Counted from the stretch's first letter, positions 17,372 to 25,514 are shown. The stretch: DNA of 64,000 nt from Alphaproteobacteria bacterium (GCA_947473475.1 CANJBZ010000015.1:25862-89861), one strand, 5' to 3'. Numbers and translations are program-made. The notes: generated from the letters alone by a model not told the origin.

Positions 17372-18352
17372 ATGAACAAATTAACTCTCATCGGCTTGGG
17401 CGCCCTGTGCCTCTCGCCGCTGGCTTTTCCTTTGTTTTTCGACAGCGGGGATGAGTTTCCGTCCTGGGCCTATCCTGTGGAGGCGCAGCAACGGCCGGGC
17501 GGCCCGCGGGTTGCGACGCCGAAAGACGATGGCAAGCAGTTCCGCGTCCCCGACAGCGATGTGGCGCTGACACGCACCCAGATCGACGGCAAAGACGAAG
17601 CTCCAGATTGGCACCCGAACGATCATCCGGCGATGCCGGACGTGGTGCGCGCGGGCAAACCCGGCGTGCGCGCTTGCGGCTATTGCCACATGCCCAATGG
17701 GGCCGGACGGCCGGACAATGCGTCACTCGCGGGGCTGCCGCAGGATTACATCAAACGCCAGATCGAGAATTTCAAAACCGGTAACCGAAAAGGCTCCAAG
17801 TCCGAACGCACCGTGCAAAAGCAGATGATCGAGGTGGCGAGTAAAGTTTCGCCCGAAGATGCGGAGGCGGCGGCGGCTTATTTCTCGTCCCTGATGCTCG
17901 CCTCTTATTTGAAAGTTGAAGAGGCGGACAATGTGCCGAAAACCGTCGTCGCGGGCGGCATATTGGTCAAAGACCCGGCGGGCGGCACGGAGCCGATCGG
18001 CAAGCGCATCATCGAAGTGCCGGAGGATTCCGAGCGCGCCTCGTTGCGCGATTCCCACACCACTTATGTCGCTTACGTACCGAAGGGCGCTCTAGCCAAG
18101 GGCAAGACCATCGTCACGACAGGCGGCGGCAAAACCACGGCGTGCGCGACATGTCATGGCCCGGACTTGCACGGCGCCGGAGACGTACCGCATATCGCGG
18201 GCCGCTCGCCGAGCTATGTGATGCGCCAGCTTTACGACATTCAGCATAATGCTCGCACCGGTTCGGTCACGTTCATGCAGCAGGTCGTGCAGAATTTGGA
18301 GCCTGACGACATGGTCGCCGTAGCGACCTATGTCGCGAGCTTGCAGCCGTAA
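17372..18352 (+). CDS. exported diheme c-type cytochrome
   Basis: 326 aa from the ATG at 17372 preceded by GGGAGGGGG; upstream codons to 17192 are in frame but have no ribosome site. The N-terminal hydrophobic segment (TLIGLGALCLSPLAFPLFF) is a signal or anchor. Two heme-binding motifs, CGYCH (about residue 102) and CATCH (about 262), define two class I cytochrome c domains, similar to cytochrome c553/c4-like electron carriers. Mature portions are periplasmic. It starts a run of same-strand genes with the VOC protein and the second KPSWYG protein, which suggests it takes electrons from a nearby dehydrogenase. Confidence 0.9.
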   Translation: MNKLTLIGLGALCLSPLAFPLFFDSGDEFPSWAYPVEAQQRPGGPRVATPKDDGKQFRVPDSDVALTRTQIDGKDEAPDWHPNDHPAMPDVVRAGKPGVRACGYCHMPNGAGRPDNASLAGLPQDYIKRQIENFKTGNRKGSKSERTVQKQMIEVASKVSPEDAEAAAAYFSSLMLASYLKVEEADNVPKTVVAGGILVKDPAGGTEPIGKRIIEVPEDSERASLRDSHTTYVAYVPKGALAKGKTIVTTGGGKTTACATCHGPDLHGAGDVPHIAGRSPSYVMRQLYDIQHNARTGSVTFMQQVVQNLEPDDMVAVATYVASLQP

Positions 18353-18433
18353 CCGTAAATCGCCGCGTCATGGGATGACAAAGGCGCTGTTTCGGCTTCC
18401 AATGGAACAGCTTCTCGCACGCAAGGTGTCACC

Positions 18434-18823
18434 ATGATCGATCACACCGGCTTTTCAGTTTCGGATTATGAACGCGCAAAGGCGTTCTACACGCAGGCTC
18501 TGGCGCCCCTCAGCTATAGCCTGCTCAGGGAAGTGCCCGCCGGCAAGACGGAGCGCGGATTTGCGGCGGCTGGTTTCGGAGCCGCCGGGAAGCCGGATTT
18601 TTGGTTTGCCGGCGAGGGGAAACTGGCGCAGCCCCTGCACATCGCCATCGTCGCGAAGGACCGCGCAAGTGTAGACGCTTTCTACCACGCCGCCTTAGCA
18701 GCCGGCGGCAGAGACAATGGGCCGCCGGGTCTGCGTCCGCAGTATCATCCGAATTATTACGGCGCGTTCGTGCTCGATCCCGATGGGCACAATATCGAAG
18801 CCGTCTGCCATGCGCCGGCGTGA
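18434..18823 (+). CDS. VOC (glyoxalase/bleomycin-resistance) family protein
   Basis: 129 aa, one complete VOC unit pair: IDHTGFSVSDYERAKAFYTQ at the start, HIAIVAKDRASVDAFYHAA in the middle, and FVLDPDGHNIEAVCH at the end. The metal-binding pattern of glyoxalase I is partly present (His near residue 4, Glu near the C-terminus). Cytoplasmic, no signal. The function could be an isomerase, lyase or ring-cleaving relative. It lies between the diheme cytochrome and a KPSWYG-family gene, 15 bp upstream of the latter. Confidence 0.85.
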   Translation: MIDHTGFSVSDYERAKAFYTQALAPLSYSLLREVPAGKTERGFAAAGFGAAGKPDFWFAGEGKLAQPLHIAIVAKDRASVDAFYHAALAAGGRDNGPPGLRPQYHPNYYGAFVLDPDGHNIEAVCHAPA

Positions 18824-18838
18824 AAAGGGAGCGCCGCC

Positions 18839-19660
18839 GTGAGATCTGCATGGACAGTATCGGTGGTTCTCGCGATGGCCGCCGCAACACTCGCCTACGC
18901 AGCACCGGCGCCCGCAACATCTACGCCTGATTTTTCCGGCCTTTTCTTCCGCATAGGCGATCTGTGGTTCGATCCGTCCGACGAGGGCGGCGGCACGCCG
19001 GTGCAACGGCTCGATGTCGACAACCCCGACGCGGCCGAAATCTGGGCGGGGGATTGGACCAATCCGATCCTGCAACCTTGGGCCCGTGACATCGTCAAAA
19101 AGAACGCCGAATCCGAAATGCGTCTTCAGCATGTCTACACGGCGGACGATACATGTTGGCCCTCCGGCGTGCCACAAGCGGTCAATCTGCTCGACAACGT
19201 GCAGTTTCTGCAAAGCAAGGACCGCGTCACCATTCTGTATCAGCGCAATCATCAAGTCCGCCGTATTTGGCTTAACCGGCCACATTCACGAACCGTTAAA
19301 CCGTCCTGGTACGGAGAATCCGTCGGCCGCTATGAAGACGGCGCGCTGGTCGTCGATACGATCGGCCTGAAGACGCACAAGATGTCCGTGGTGGATGCGT
19401 TCGGAACGCCGCATACGGAGCAGCTTCACGTCGTTGAACGCTATCTGCCGTACACCACGCCGTTCGGCAAACGCATCCATGTCACGGTAGAGGTGAACGA
19501 TCCCGGCGCCTTCACCGCGCCCTGGAATGGCACGGCCGAATATCAGCAGGACAAGGACACCACGCAGATCGATGAATTGGTCTGCGCCGAAAACAACCGC
19601 GACTTCGCCGAAGGTTCGACCTTCGGAACGATTCCGCAGGCCGCACGGCGGGATTTTTAA
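18839..19660 (+). CDS. exported KPSWYGESVG-family protein, copy 2
   Basis: 273 aa, GTG start with AAAAGGGAG upstream. Signal peptide RSAWTVSVVLAMAAATLAYA, then TPDFSGLFF. The family landmarks are all present: TCWPSGVP, KPSWYGESVGRYEDGA then VVDTIG, GTPHTEQLHVVERY, VCAEN and a terminal RRDF. It is shorter than copy 1 and lacks that copy's insertion. Same strand as the VOC gene and diheme cytochrome, consistent with an operon of exported redox-associated proteins. Function unknown. Confidence 0.82.
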   Translation: MRSAWTVSVVLAMAAATLAYAAPAPATSTPDFSGLFFRIGDLWFDPSDEGGGTPVQRLDVDNPDAAEIWAGDWTNPILQPWARDIVKKNAESEMRLQHVYTADDTCWPSGVPQAVNLLDNVQFLQSKDRVTILYQRNHQVRRIWLNRPHSRTVKPSWYGESVGRYEDGALVVDTIGLKTHKMSVVDAFGTPHTEQLHVVERYLPYTTPFGKRIHVTVEVNDPGAFTAPWNGTAEYQQDKDTTQIDELVCAENNRDFAEGSTFGTIPQAARRDF

Positions 19661-19688
19661 ATCTCGAAAATCCCTACGCGCCAGAACC

Positions 19689-19702
19689 TTGATTCAGATC
19701 AA
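19689..19702. promoter_or_regulatory. FNR/FixK-type box (TTGAT-TCAG-ATCAA)
   Basis: A perfect match to the TTGAT-N4-ATCAA consensus bound by FNR, FixK, Anr and related CRP-family regulators of low-oxygen metabolism. It sits in the 159-bp spacer before the DUF6152-like gene, about 118 bp upstream of its start codon, which leaves room for a promoter centred near -41.5 and a leader. Suggests induction under oxygen limitation. Confidence 0.65.
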
Positions 19703-19819
19703 CGCGCCGCAAAGAAAGAAATCGCGAAGTTTTGAGCGGCTGCCCTTCTTTGGGCCACATTCTCGCTTATGTCTTTGTCATGGCCGGAGCAAATCCGTGC
19801 CGAAAGATGGAGGAAAGTC

Positions 19820-20221
19820 ATGAGAATTAATGCGGTGTGCATGGGCGTGGCGGCATTGGGTTTGTCCGCGACGGCGGCTCTGGCACACCATTCGTTTGCC
19901 ATGTTCGATGCGGATAAAACCGTGAAAATCGAAGGCACGATTAAGGAATTCCAATGGACCAATCCGCATAGCTGGATTCTGATGACCGTGCCGAATGCGC
20001 AAGGCGCTCAGGAACAGTGGGCCATCGAAATGGGCGCGCCCGGCGGCCTCGCCCGTCAGGGGTGGGTGCCCAAGACGCTGACGCCCGGCATGAAGGTCAC
20101 GGCGGTCATTCATCCGCTTAAGGATGGTACGCATGGCGGACAGTTTATGGCGGTGACGCTTCCCGACGGCAGCACGAAGGGCAATGCGAACGCGGCAGCC
20201 GGCGCCAACGCAGGCGGTTAA
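19820..20221 (+). CDS. exported DUF6152-like protein
   Basis: 133 aa. Signal peptide (INAVCMGVAALGLSATAALA) followed by the family hallmark HHSFAMFD, then GTIKEFQWTNPHSWI and PGMKVTAVIHPLKDG. ATG at 19820 with GGAGGAAAG upstream. Proteins with the HHSFxxFD...FxWxNPH signature are small exported beta-barrel or OB-like domains of unknown function, often found near PQQ dehydrogenases and cytochromes in Proteobacteria and Acidobacteria. Histidines at the mature N-terminus could bind metal. Preceded by an FNR-type box and followed by a strong hairpin. Confidence 0.8.
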   Translation: MRINAVCMGVAALGLSATAALAHHSFAMFDADKTVKIEGTIKEFQWTNPHSWILMTVPNAQGAQEQWAIEMGAPGGLARQGWVPKTLTPGMKVTAVIHPLKDGTHGGQFMAVTLPDGSTKGNANAAAGANAGG

Positions 20222-20236
20222 AGCCGACGGCATGTC

Positions 20237-20277
20237 ATTCGGGGGAACCGTGATCCGAGCCCACGGCTCCCCCGAAT
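20237..20277 (+). terminator. hairpin terminator after DUF6152-like gene
   Basis: ATTCGGGGGAACCGTG pairs with CACGGCTCCCCCGAAT across a 9-nt loop (16 bp with one mismatch), 15 bp after the stop codon. It is followed by TTGACGG rather than a long T-run, so termination may be partial. Confidence 0.65.
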
Positions 20278-20384
20278 TTGACGGTTAGTTTCACAGTTCC
20301 AGATCGAGCTGCGTGGCGGCCGTATCGGGCTCGCGTCGTGAGTGTTATTGTCGCCTTCGCCAATGTTTTCCTGGGAGGGTGTTC

Positions 20385-20876
20385 ATGCGCGGAATAGCTC
20401 TGTTCGTTGCGGGTCTTGTCGTCGGTGGCGTTGCGGTTCATGCCGCGGTTGCCCAAAGCAACCTGACCCCGAATAAGGGCATTACCGGGATGAACCATGT
20501 GGGCATCATCGTGCCCGACCTCGACAAAGCCGTTGCATATTACACCAAGACGCTCGGCTTTCCCGAAGCCTTCCGTTCCAAGAACGACAAGGGCGAAACG
20601 GCACTTGTCTATGTCCAAATCAGCCAGAACACCTTTGTCGAATTGCAGCCGGCCAACGGTCGGCCGACCGGCATCAGCCATTTTGGCGTTGTCGTCGACA
20701 GCACCAAAGACGCCGTCGCCATATTCCGCGGCCGCGGGGCCACAGTGGCCGACGTGAATGTGAGCCCGACCAAGGCGGTTCTGTCCAACGTCACCGATCC
20801 GTTCGGCAACCGCATGGAACTGGCTCAACTGCCGCCCGAGTCGATGCATTATCAGGCGATGCAGCGCTGGAAATAG
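20385..20876 (+). CDS. exported VOC-family protein
   Basis: 163 aa. Unusually for the VOC superfamily it begins with a Sec signal (GIALFVAGLVVGGVAVHAAVAQ), so it acts in the periplasm. The VOC domain follows: GMNHVGIIVPDLDKAVAYYT, VELQPANG, ISHFGVVVDSTKDAVAIF, and DPFGNRMELAQ. Metal ligands His, His and Glu appear at the expected ends of the two half-modules (NHVGI, SHFGV, MELAQ). The ATG has GGGAGGGTG upstream. Possible lactoylglutathione-lyase-like or ring-cleavage fold; the substrate is unknown. Confidence 0.85.
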   Translation: MRGIALFVAGLVVGGVAVHAAVAQSNLTPNKGITGMNHVGIIVPDLDKAVAYYTKTLGFPEAFRSKNDKGETALVYVQISQNTFVELQPANGRPTGISHFGVVVDSTKDAVAIFRGRGATVADVNVSPTKAVLSNVTDPFGNRMELAQLPPESMHYQAMQRWK

Positions 20877-21006
20877 GCCCGGGCTGTTCAGCTGACGCTG
20901 CCGTCACGATAGCGGACTTGAATGCGCAGACCGCGCCTCATCTTGCGGAGCCTGTGATTCCCTGCGATAGCGCAGTGTTCGCGTCGCGTGCTCAAGGAGA
21001 GACTCT

Positions 21007-21393
21007 GTGAAGGCCACCCAACAAATCGTGTTTGCCGCCTTTGGCCTCGCCCTGAGCGGGTGCGCCGCAACCAAGCTGGACAACAGCCCGCAAGAGATCG
21101 CCCTGTCCGTGATGCCCGCGATGGCAAATTGCGAAGCGTATCAGACGGGTATTGCGGTCGGCCGCTACGATGCTACACGCGGCGCCATCACGGTTCCCAA
21201 GAGCCCCGGCCGTACGGACATCGTCTGCACCGCGCCGGGCTACAAGGACAAGCGCGTCAGCATTGCACCCGGCGAGTCGGCGACCGGTTACCACCGGTAC
21301 CTGACCGATTTTGGCTTTGTGGAATTGCTCCCCTACCCGGCGACGTTGGACATCGCGCTTGAACCGGTGGGACAGCAGGGCAAGCCCTCCTAA
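21007..21393 (+). CDS. putative lipoprotein of unknown function
   Basis: 128 aa, GTG start with AAGGAGA upstream. The lipobox LSGC at residues 16-19 gives an N-terminal lipidated Cys; the next residues (AATK) do not include Asp at +2, so outer-membrane sorting is expected. The mature part contains ITVPKSPGRTDIVCTAPGYK, resembling the small PEGA-like or periplasmic beta-domain lipoproteins, and two further Cys. No partner is obvious; it precedes a small cytochrome c gene. Confidence 0.75.
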   Translation: MKATQQIVFAAFGLALSGCAATKLDNSPQEIALSVMPAMANCEAYQTGIAVGRYDATRGAITVPKSPGRTDIVCTAPGYKDKRVSIAPGESATGYHRYLTDFGFVELLPYPATLDIALEPVGQQGKPS

Positions 21394-21414
21394 GCGATTG
21401 GCCTGAAGCGCCAG

Positions 21415-21428
21415 TTGAGCCACATCAA
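21415..21428. promoter_or_regulatory. near-consensus FNR/FixK box (TTGAG-CCAC-ATCAA)
   Basis: One mismatch to TTGAT-N4-ATCAA. Its centre is about 41 bp upstream of the chosen ATG of the monoheme cytochrome c gene, so if it activates transcription the leader would be very short. Supports oxygen-responsive control of that gene together with the perfect box at 19689. Confidence 0.45.
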
Positions 21429-21462
21429 ACCTTTGCCGGCGATAGTGCCTATTCTTGGCCGC

Positions 21463-21816
21463 ATGGTTAGGCATACGATTCTCCCAGCACTTCTCGGTGT
21501 GACGCTTCTCTGCACATTTCCGGCCTTCGCGGCGGGAAATGTCAGGACTGGGCGAGCGCTGGTGCAGATGAACTGCTCCACGTGCCACGCCGTGGGAAGA
21601 ACCGGGCGAAGCCCTTACGAACGCGCCCCGCCCTTTCGCACCCTGCATGAGAGATACGACGTGTCGGGGCTTGCGGAGGCTTTAGCCGAAGGGATTGTCG
21701 TCGGCCATACCGGTGCGCGTCAGATGCCGCGCTTCGTGCTGGAGCCCGATCAGATCGAAGATGTCATTGCGTATTTGAAATCGTTGGAGCCGCCGCAAAC
21801 GCCTGCAAAGAAGTGA
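21463..21816 (+). CDS. small exported monoheme cytochrome c
   Basis: 117 aa. The signal peptide is VRHTILPALLGVTLLCTFPAFA. One heme motif, CSTCH, with a Met ligand candidate in ARQMPRF about 55 residues later and a C-terminal helix IEDVIAYLKSLE, as in class I cytochromes c. The ATG at 21463 is chosen because it opens the signal peptide; a TTG at 21415 is in frame but coincides with an FNR-like box. The Shine-Dalgarno is weak. Its last 53 bp overlap the 3' end of the convergent GH3 gene. Confidence 0.85.
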   Translation: MVRHTILPALLGVTLLCTFPAFAAGNVRTGRALVQMNCSTCHAVGRTGRSPYERAPPFRTLHERYDVSGLAEALAEGIVVGHTGARQMPRFVLEPDQIEDVIAYLKSLEPPQTPAKK

Positions 21817-23311
21817 ACAGGTCCTGATTGGCGATCACGCGCGGCACCTTGTGCTGGCCGCCAAGCTGGCCGCGCGATTTCATCCACGCCTCGAATGTTC
21901 CACGTGGGACGGCTTTCAGCAGGGGCGGATCAAGACCGAAGCCGCCGAAGCGGTGCGCGCGGTAATCGTCGTTGCACTGCGATAGCACAGTGTCGATTTC
22001 ATCCAGGAAGCGCTTGCTCTGAGCCGCATCGGGAGTGGCGCCGATGAACTCCACCACGTAGAGGTGGCCACCCCGGCTCCGCGAAGCGTCGGGAAACACC
22101 GAGCCGACGGAAAAATCGGCTATGGCTGCGCCAATGGCTTTGGCGGCCGCACCTACGGCGTCTTCGATTTCCTCGCCGGTGAGATGTTCACCGAAAGCGG
22201 ACAGCGAATAGGACGTGCGTCCGGTCACCAAAAGGCGCGGTGGCTTGCGGTCGACGAAACGCACGGTGTCGCCAAGCACATAGCCGAACAGCCCCGCGCA
22301 ACTCGAAACCACAATGGCGTAATCGACGCCAAGCTCGATATTGCCCACCCAGTGACGGGTTGGTTTGGCGTTGCCCAATTCGCTCAACGGCACGAACTCG
22401 AAGAAATTGCCGTTATCCGCGGCGAGCCTCATTCCTTCGCCGGGGCAGCGATCCGCCGAGGCAATAAAGCCTTCGCTGGCGGCGTACACCTCACGGGTTT
22501 CCGCGTGACTGCCTTCGAGCAACGCTTCGAATTGCGGGCGATAGGGTGCGAAATTCACGCCGCCATGCGTGACCATTTCCAGGTGGGGAAAAAACGCGCG
22601 CAAGTTTCGGGGCCGCTCAGGCTGCAACGCGAAAAGACGCTCGAAGAACAGCAGCACCCAACTGGGCGTGCCGGCGACGGAACGGATATCTTCTTTCAGC
22701 ACGCCATGAGCCAGAACGTCGATCTTCTTTTCCCAGTCCGCGATCAGCGCCACTTCGCGCGGTGGATAGACGAACGGGCGGCTCCAGGCGGAAAGCCGCG
22801 CCGCGACAATGCCCGATAGATCGCCCGCATAGATGCCAGGCGCCAATTCGGTCAGGTCGGTGCTGCCGCCCAACATAAAATTCTTTCCGCCCAGAAGTTT
22901 CGTATGCGGACGATTGCGCACATGGTGGACGAGCATGTCCTTGGCGCCGTTGCTGTTGGATTTGTTCATATCGTCCGAGACGGGGATGTATTTCGTGGTC
23001 CCACTGGTCGTGCCCGAACTCAGCGCGAAATAAGAAATGGTCCCCGGCCATGTGCAATCGGTGAGCCGTGGAAAGGTAGGCTGCCAATAATCGCGCCACA
23101 TATCCTCGTAGCGGCGCAAGGGAACGCGCGCCTGGAAATCCGCAACAGTACGGATCGTCGCGAAATCATGATCGCGGCCGAAACGCGTGTTCGCCGCGCA
23201 GCGCACCAATTTGAGAAGCTGCTGTTCTTGCGCCTCCACCGCGTTTTCGCGGTCCAGCTCAGCGCCGCGCTTGCGGGCATAGAGCTTCAGGAAAGGCGTG
23301 CCGTCGATCAT
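21764..23311 (-). CDS. GH3-family acyl-acid amido synthetase-like protein
   Basis: 515 aa, full-length GH3 fold of the acyl-adenylate-forming superfamily. The ATP/AMP-binding motifs are clear: SSGTTSGTTKYIP (motif 1, about residue 97), YAASEG (motif 2, about 285) and GYVLGDTVRF (motif 3, about 350). In plants GH3 enzymes conjugate jasmonate or auxin to amino acids; bacterial members are mostly uncharacterised. Cytoplasmic. The 3' end overlaps the convergent cytochrome c gene by 53 bp. The upstream neighbour on the same strand is the ModE-like regulator, 57 bp away. Start at the ATG 23311; the Shine-Dalgarno is weak. Confidence 0.88.
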   Translation of the reverse strand: MIDGTPFLKLYARKRGAELDRENAVEAQEQQLLKLVRCAANTRFGRDHDFATIRTVADFQARVPLRRYEDMWRDYWQPTFPRLTDCTWPGTISYFALSSGTTSGTTKYIPVSDDMNKSNSNGAKDMLVHHVRNRPHTKLLGGKNFMLGGSTDLTELAPGIYAGDLSGIVAARLSAWSRPFVYPPREVALIADWEKKIDVLAHGVLKEDIRSVAGTPSWVLLFFERLFALQPERPRNLRAFFPHLEMVTHGGVNFAPYRPQFEALLEGSHAETREVYAASEGFIASADRCPGEGMRLAADNGNFFEFVPLSELGNAKPTRHWVGNIELGVDYAIVVSSCAGLFGYVLGDTVRFVDRKPPRLLVTGRTSYSLSAFGEHLTGEEIEDAVGAAAKAIGAAIADFSVGSVFPDASRSRGGHLYVVEFIGATPDAAQSKRFLDEIDTVLSQCNDDYRAHRFGGFGLDPPLLKAVPRGTFEAWMKSRGQLGGQHKVPRVIANQDLFTSLQAFAAAPTISNTQ

Positions 23312-23368
23312 GGTGTCAGCATCGTCTTATGGGCGAATGTCCGCCAGACGGTGATCGTCCAATCGGCG

Positions 23369-23749
23369 CTACCGCGTCCCACGTTCGCGCCGCTTGCGAT
23401 CATCCGGCGCCGAACTGATGGCGGCTTTGGCGAGTTCCATCAGCTCGGCCGCGGCGGCATCGGCGGCTTGCGTTTCGATCAAGCGATAGCGTGCGATGAT
23501 GGTTTTTCCGAGCTCGGTCAATTTCGCGCCGCCCCCCTTCGCGCCCCCGGTTGCTGTGCTGATGACAGGCGATCCGAACGTATCTTCCACCGCCTGAAGA
23601 AGAAGCCAGGCGTGGCGGTAGCTCATGTTCATCGCCGCGGCAGCGCCGCGGATCGAACCCTGTTCTTCGATCAACTCGAGCAAACGTGCTTTGCCGGGGC
23701 CGAATGCTTCGGCGCCTTCAAAATCGATTCGGATGGAAAGCCGCGTCAT
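23369..23749 (-). CDS. ModE-type winged-helix regulator (N-terminal domain only)
   Basis: 126 aa, the LysR-like HTH of ModE: ARLLELIEEQGSIRGAAAAM, NMSYRHAWLLLQAVE and GGAKGGGAKLTELGKTII. The C-terminal molybdate-binding TOBE/MOP domains of classical ModE are missing, as in many short ModE-like proteins. Divergent from modA across a 94-bp spacer that holds a perfect 9-bp inverted repeat, so it likely regulates modA and itself. The start at 23749 begins the conserved domain; codons up to 23824 are in frame but would run through the operator. Confidence 0.85.
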   Translation of the reverse strand: MTRLSIRIDFEGAEAFGPGKARLLELIEEQGSIRGAAAAMNMSYRHAWLLLQAVEDTFGSPVISTATGGAKGGGAKLTELGKTIIARYRLIETQAADAAAAELMELAKAAISSAPDDRKRRERGTR

Positions 23750-23809
23750 AGCGGGATGTTGCAAACCTGAGCACCGTTCGTCCAGAGCACTTGTTGCGCT
23801 TTTACACGC

Positions 23810-23831
23810 GTGATATTTCAGCAAATATCAC
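23810..23831. promoter_or_regulatory. 22-bp palindromic operator between ModE-like gene and modA
   Basis: GTGATATTT-CAGC-AAATATCAC, a perfect 9-bp inverted repeat with a 4-nt spacer, 12 bp upstream of the modA ATG. Known ModE boxes are AT-rich palindromes with ATAT cores, and the divergent neighbour encodes a ModE-type protein, so molybdate-responsive control is the natural reading. The exact consensus was not compared by computation. Confidence 0.65.
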
Positions 23832-23843
23832 AAGAGGTGTCGT

Positions 23844-24617
23844 ATGTTCCGGCTTTGGCTGAGAGTCGCCATCATAGCGTTGCTCGTCTGCGTGCCCGGG
23901 TTTGCCGGCGCCCGCGAAACCGGCGGCATCACGGTGTTTGCGGCGGCCTCGCTGACCGAGGTCATGCAAGACATCGGCAAGGCCTATGAGGCAGCAAACC
24001 ACAAGCATGTGGCGTTCTCGTTCGCTGGGTCCATGATTCTGGCCCGCCAGATCGAGGCAAGCACCGGCGTGGACGTGTTTATCGCCGCCGATAGCGAGTC
24101 GATGAACTATCTCGACGGCAAGGGGCTGATCGCCAAAAGCAGCCGCGTCAATCTGTTGGGCAACCGGCTGGTGCTGATCGCGCCTTCGGGCTCAAAGACC
24201 GCGCTCAACATCGGGCCGGGATTTGCTTTGGCCAAGGCGCTTTTGGGCGGCCGTCTGGCCGTCGCGAATACCGATGCCGTTCCGGCCGGGCGATACGCCA
24301 AGGGGGCGCTGACGTCGCTTCGTGTGTGGGACAGCGTTCAGGGGCGCTTGGCGCAGGGTGAGGACGTTCGAGCAACCCTTGCCTATGTCGCCCGTGGCGA
24401 GGCCCCTCTCGGGATTGTTTACGCTACCGACGCGCGGGCCGAACCCAAGGTAAGGGTGGTTGGCACATTTCCGGAAAACACGCACCCGCCCATCTTCTAT
24501 CCGGCGGCGCTGACCAAAGAGGCAGCGGCGGACGCCAGCGCGTTTCTCGCCTACCTGAAAAGTCCCTCAGCCCGCACGATCATGGAACGCGCAGGCTTCG
24601 CCGTTCTTGCCCGCTAA
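23844..24617 (+). CDS. modA: molybdate ABC transporter substrate-binding protein
   Basis: 257 aa. Signal peptide (LRVAIIALLVCVPGFAGA), then the ModA fold: VFAAASLTEVMQDIGKAYE, SFAGSMILARQIEASTGVDVF and AVANTDAVPAGRYAKGAL, with the oxyanion-binding Ser and Ala positions retained. Binds molybdate or tungstate in the periplasm and delivers it to ModBC. No modB or modC follows; the next gene is convergent and overlaps by 4 bp (stop over stop). The permease must be encoded elsewhere or the protein has another use. AAGAGGTG upstream of the ATG. The divergent ModE-like gene and the palindrome point to molybdate regulation, fitting the molybdoenzyme at 40-43 kb. Confidence 0.9.
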   Translation: MFRLWLRVAIIALLVCVPGFAGARETGGITVFAAASLTEVMQDIGKAYEAANHKHVAFSFAGSMILARQIEASTGVDVFIAADSESMNYLDGKGLIAKSSRVNLLGNRLVLIAPSGSKTALNIGPGFALAKALLGGRLAVANTDAVPAGRYAKGALTSLRVWDSVQGRLAQGEDVRATLAYVARGEAPLGIVYATDARAEPKVRVVGTFPENTHPPIFYPAALTKEAAADASAFLAYLKSPSARTIMERAGFAVLAR

Positions 24618-25501
24618 AAATCCGCTTTGGCGGCGACGGGGATCGGCTCCAACTTGTGGCCGAAGGGGTTGGCATCGCCATCCTCGGCGCAGATGGATTC
24701 TTCATATGCGAGATTTGTCCGGCGCCATTCCTGACGCAGCGTCAGCGGCGCGTTGAATGTGTCGGGATCTTCTACCGTGATGATTGCACTTAACTTGTTG
24801 CCGTCTTTGGCAATTGTGAAGCGTTCGACCGTGTGAAGCTTATCGGTGTGCGGCGTGCCGAAATTGTCGATGTTATGGTACGTGCCGCCCTTGATGCCGA
24901 TGGTGTCGACCACCAGCGTATCGCCGTTTTCGTAGTGGCCGATAGATTCGCCGAACCAGGTCGGTTTCACATCGGCGGAATGCTTATCGGTGAGCTTTAC
25001 ACGGCGAACGGTATTGTTCCGCTGCCACATGATGATCACTTCATTCGGCTTCTGCAGAAAATAGATCGGCTCCAGGAACAGGTTCTGTCCAGGAACGCCA
25101 CCGGGCCAACAGCGCGATTGCGCGTTGAATCCAAGAGTTCTTTTGCCGCTCAAAAGATCCTGATTGCGTTCTTCCAACTGCTTAGCAGCCCAGGGTTTGA
25201 GCACAGGGTCCTGAGCATTGGTGATCGCGACCTGAAAATCGCCGCCAACGAACAGGCCGCCGTTCTGAATCTGGCTGTTATAGGGATATTTCGGATCGGT
25301 CAGGATCGGCCCGTGCGCCACGCCGGGAGGAGGCGGCAAAATGTAATCCCAGAAATTCTCCTGCCACGACATATCGCGCGCCGGCGTGAAGTTCGGAATC
25401 GTCTCGTTTGGCGCCGATGACGCGGGCAATGCCGCCGCGGCCATAAGCCCCGCGAAGGCAGCACACCTCAAAACCGTCCGTGTACGATTAATATTTGACA
25501 T
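24614..25501 (-). CDS. exported KPSWYGESVG-family protein, copy 3
   Basis: 295 aa from the ATG at 25501 (GGAG upstream). Signal LRCAAFAGLMAAAALPASSA. Family landmarks: RCWPGGVPGQNLF, KPTWFGESIGHYENGD then LVVDTIG, GTPHTDKLHTVERF, ICAEDG and a terminal KADF. It carries an N-terminal WQENFWDYILPPPPG region absent from copy 2. Last gene of the PQQ-dehydrogenase unit, 13 bp after the dehydrogenase stop. Its stop overlaps that of convergent modA. Function unknown, probably an accessory of the quinoprotein system. Confidence 0.82.
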   Translation of the reverse strand: MSNINRTRTVLRCAAFAGLMAAAALPASSAPNETIPNFTPARDMSWQENFWDYILPPPPGVAHGPILTDPKYPYNSQIQNGGLFVGGDFQVAITNAQDPVLKPWAAKQLEERNQDLLSGKRTLGFNAQSRCWPGGVPGQNLFLEPIYFLQKPNEVIIMWQRNNTVRRVKLTDKHSADVKPTWFGESIGHYENGDTLVVDTIGIKGGTYHNIDNFGTPHTDKLHTVERFTIAKDGNKLSAIITVEDPDTFNAPLTLRQEWRRTNLAYEESICAEDGDANPFGHKLEPIPVAAKADF

Positions 25502-25514
25502 GGCGACTCCGTTT

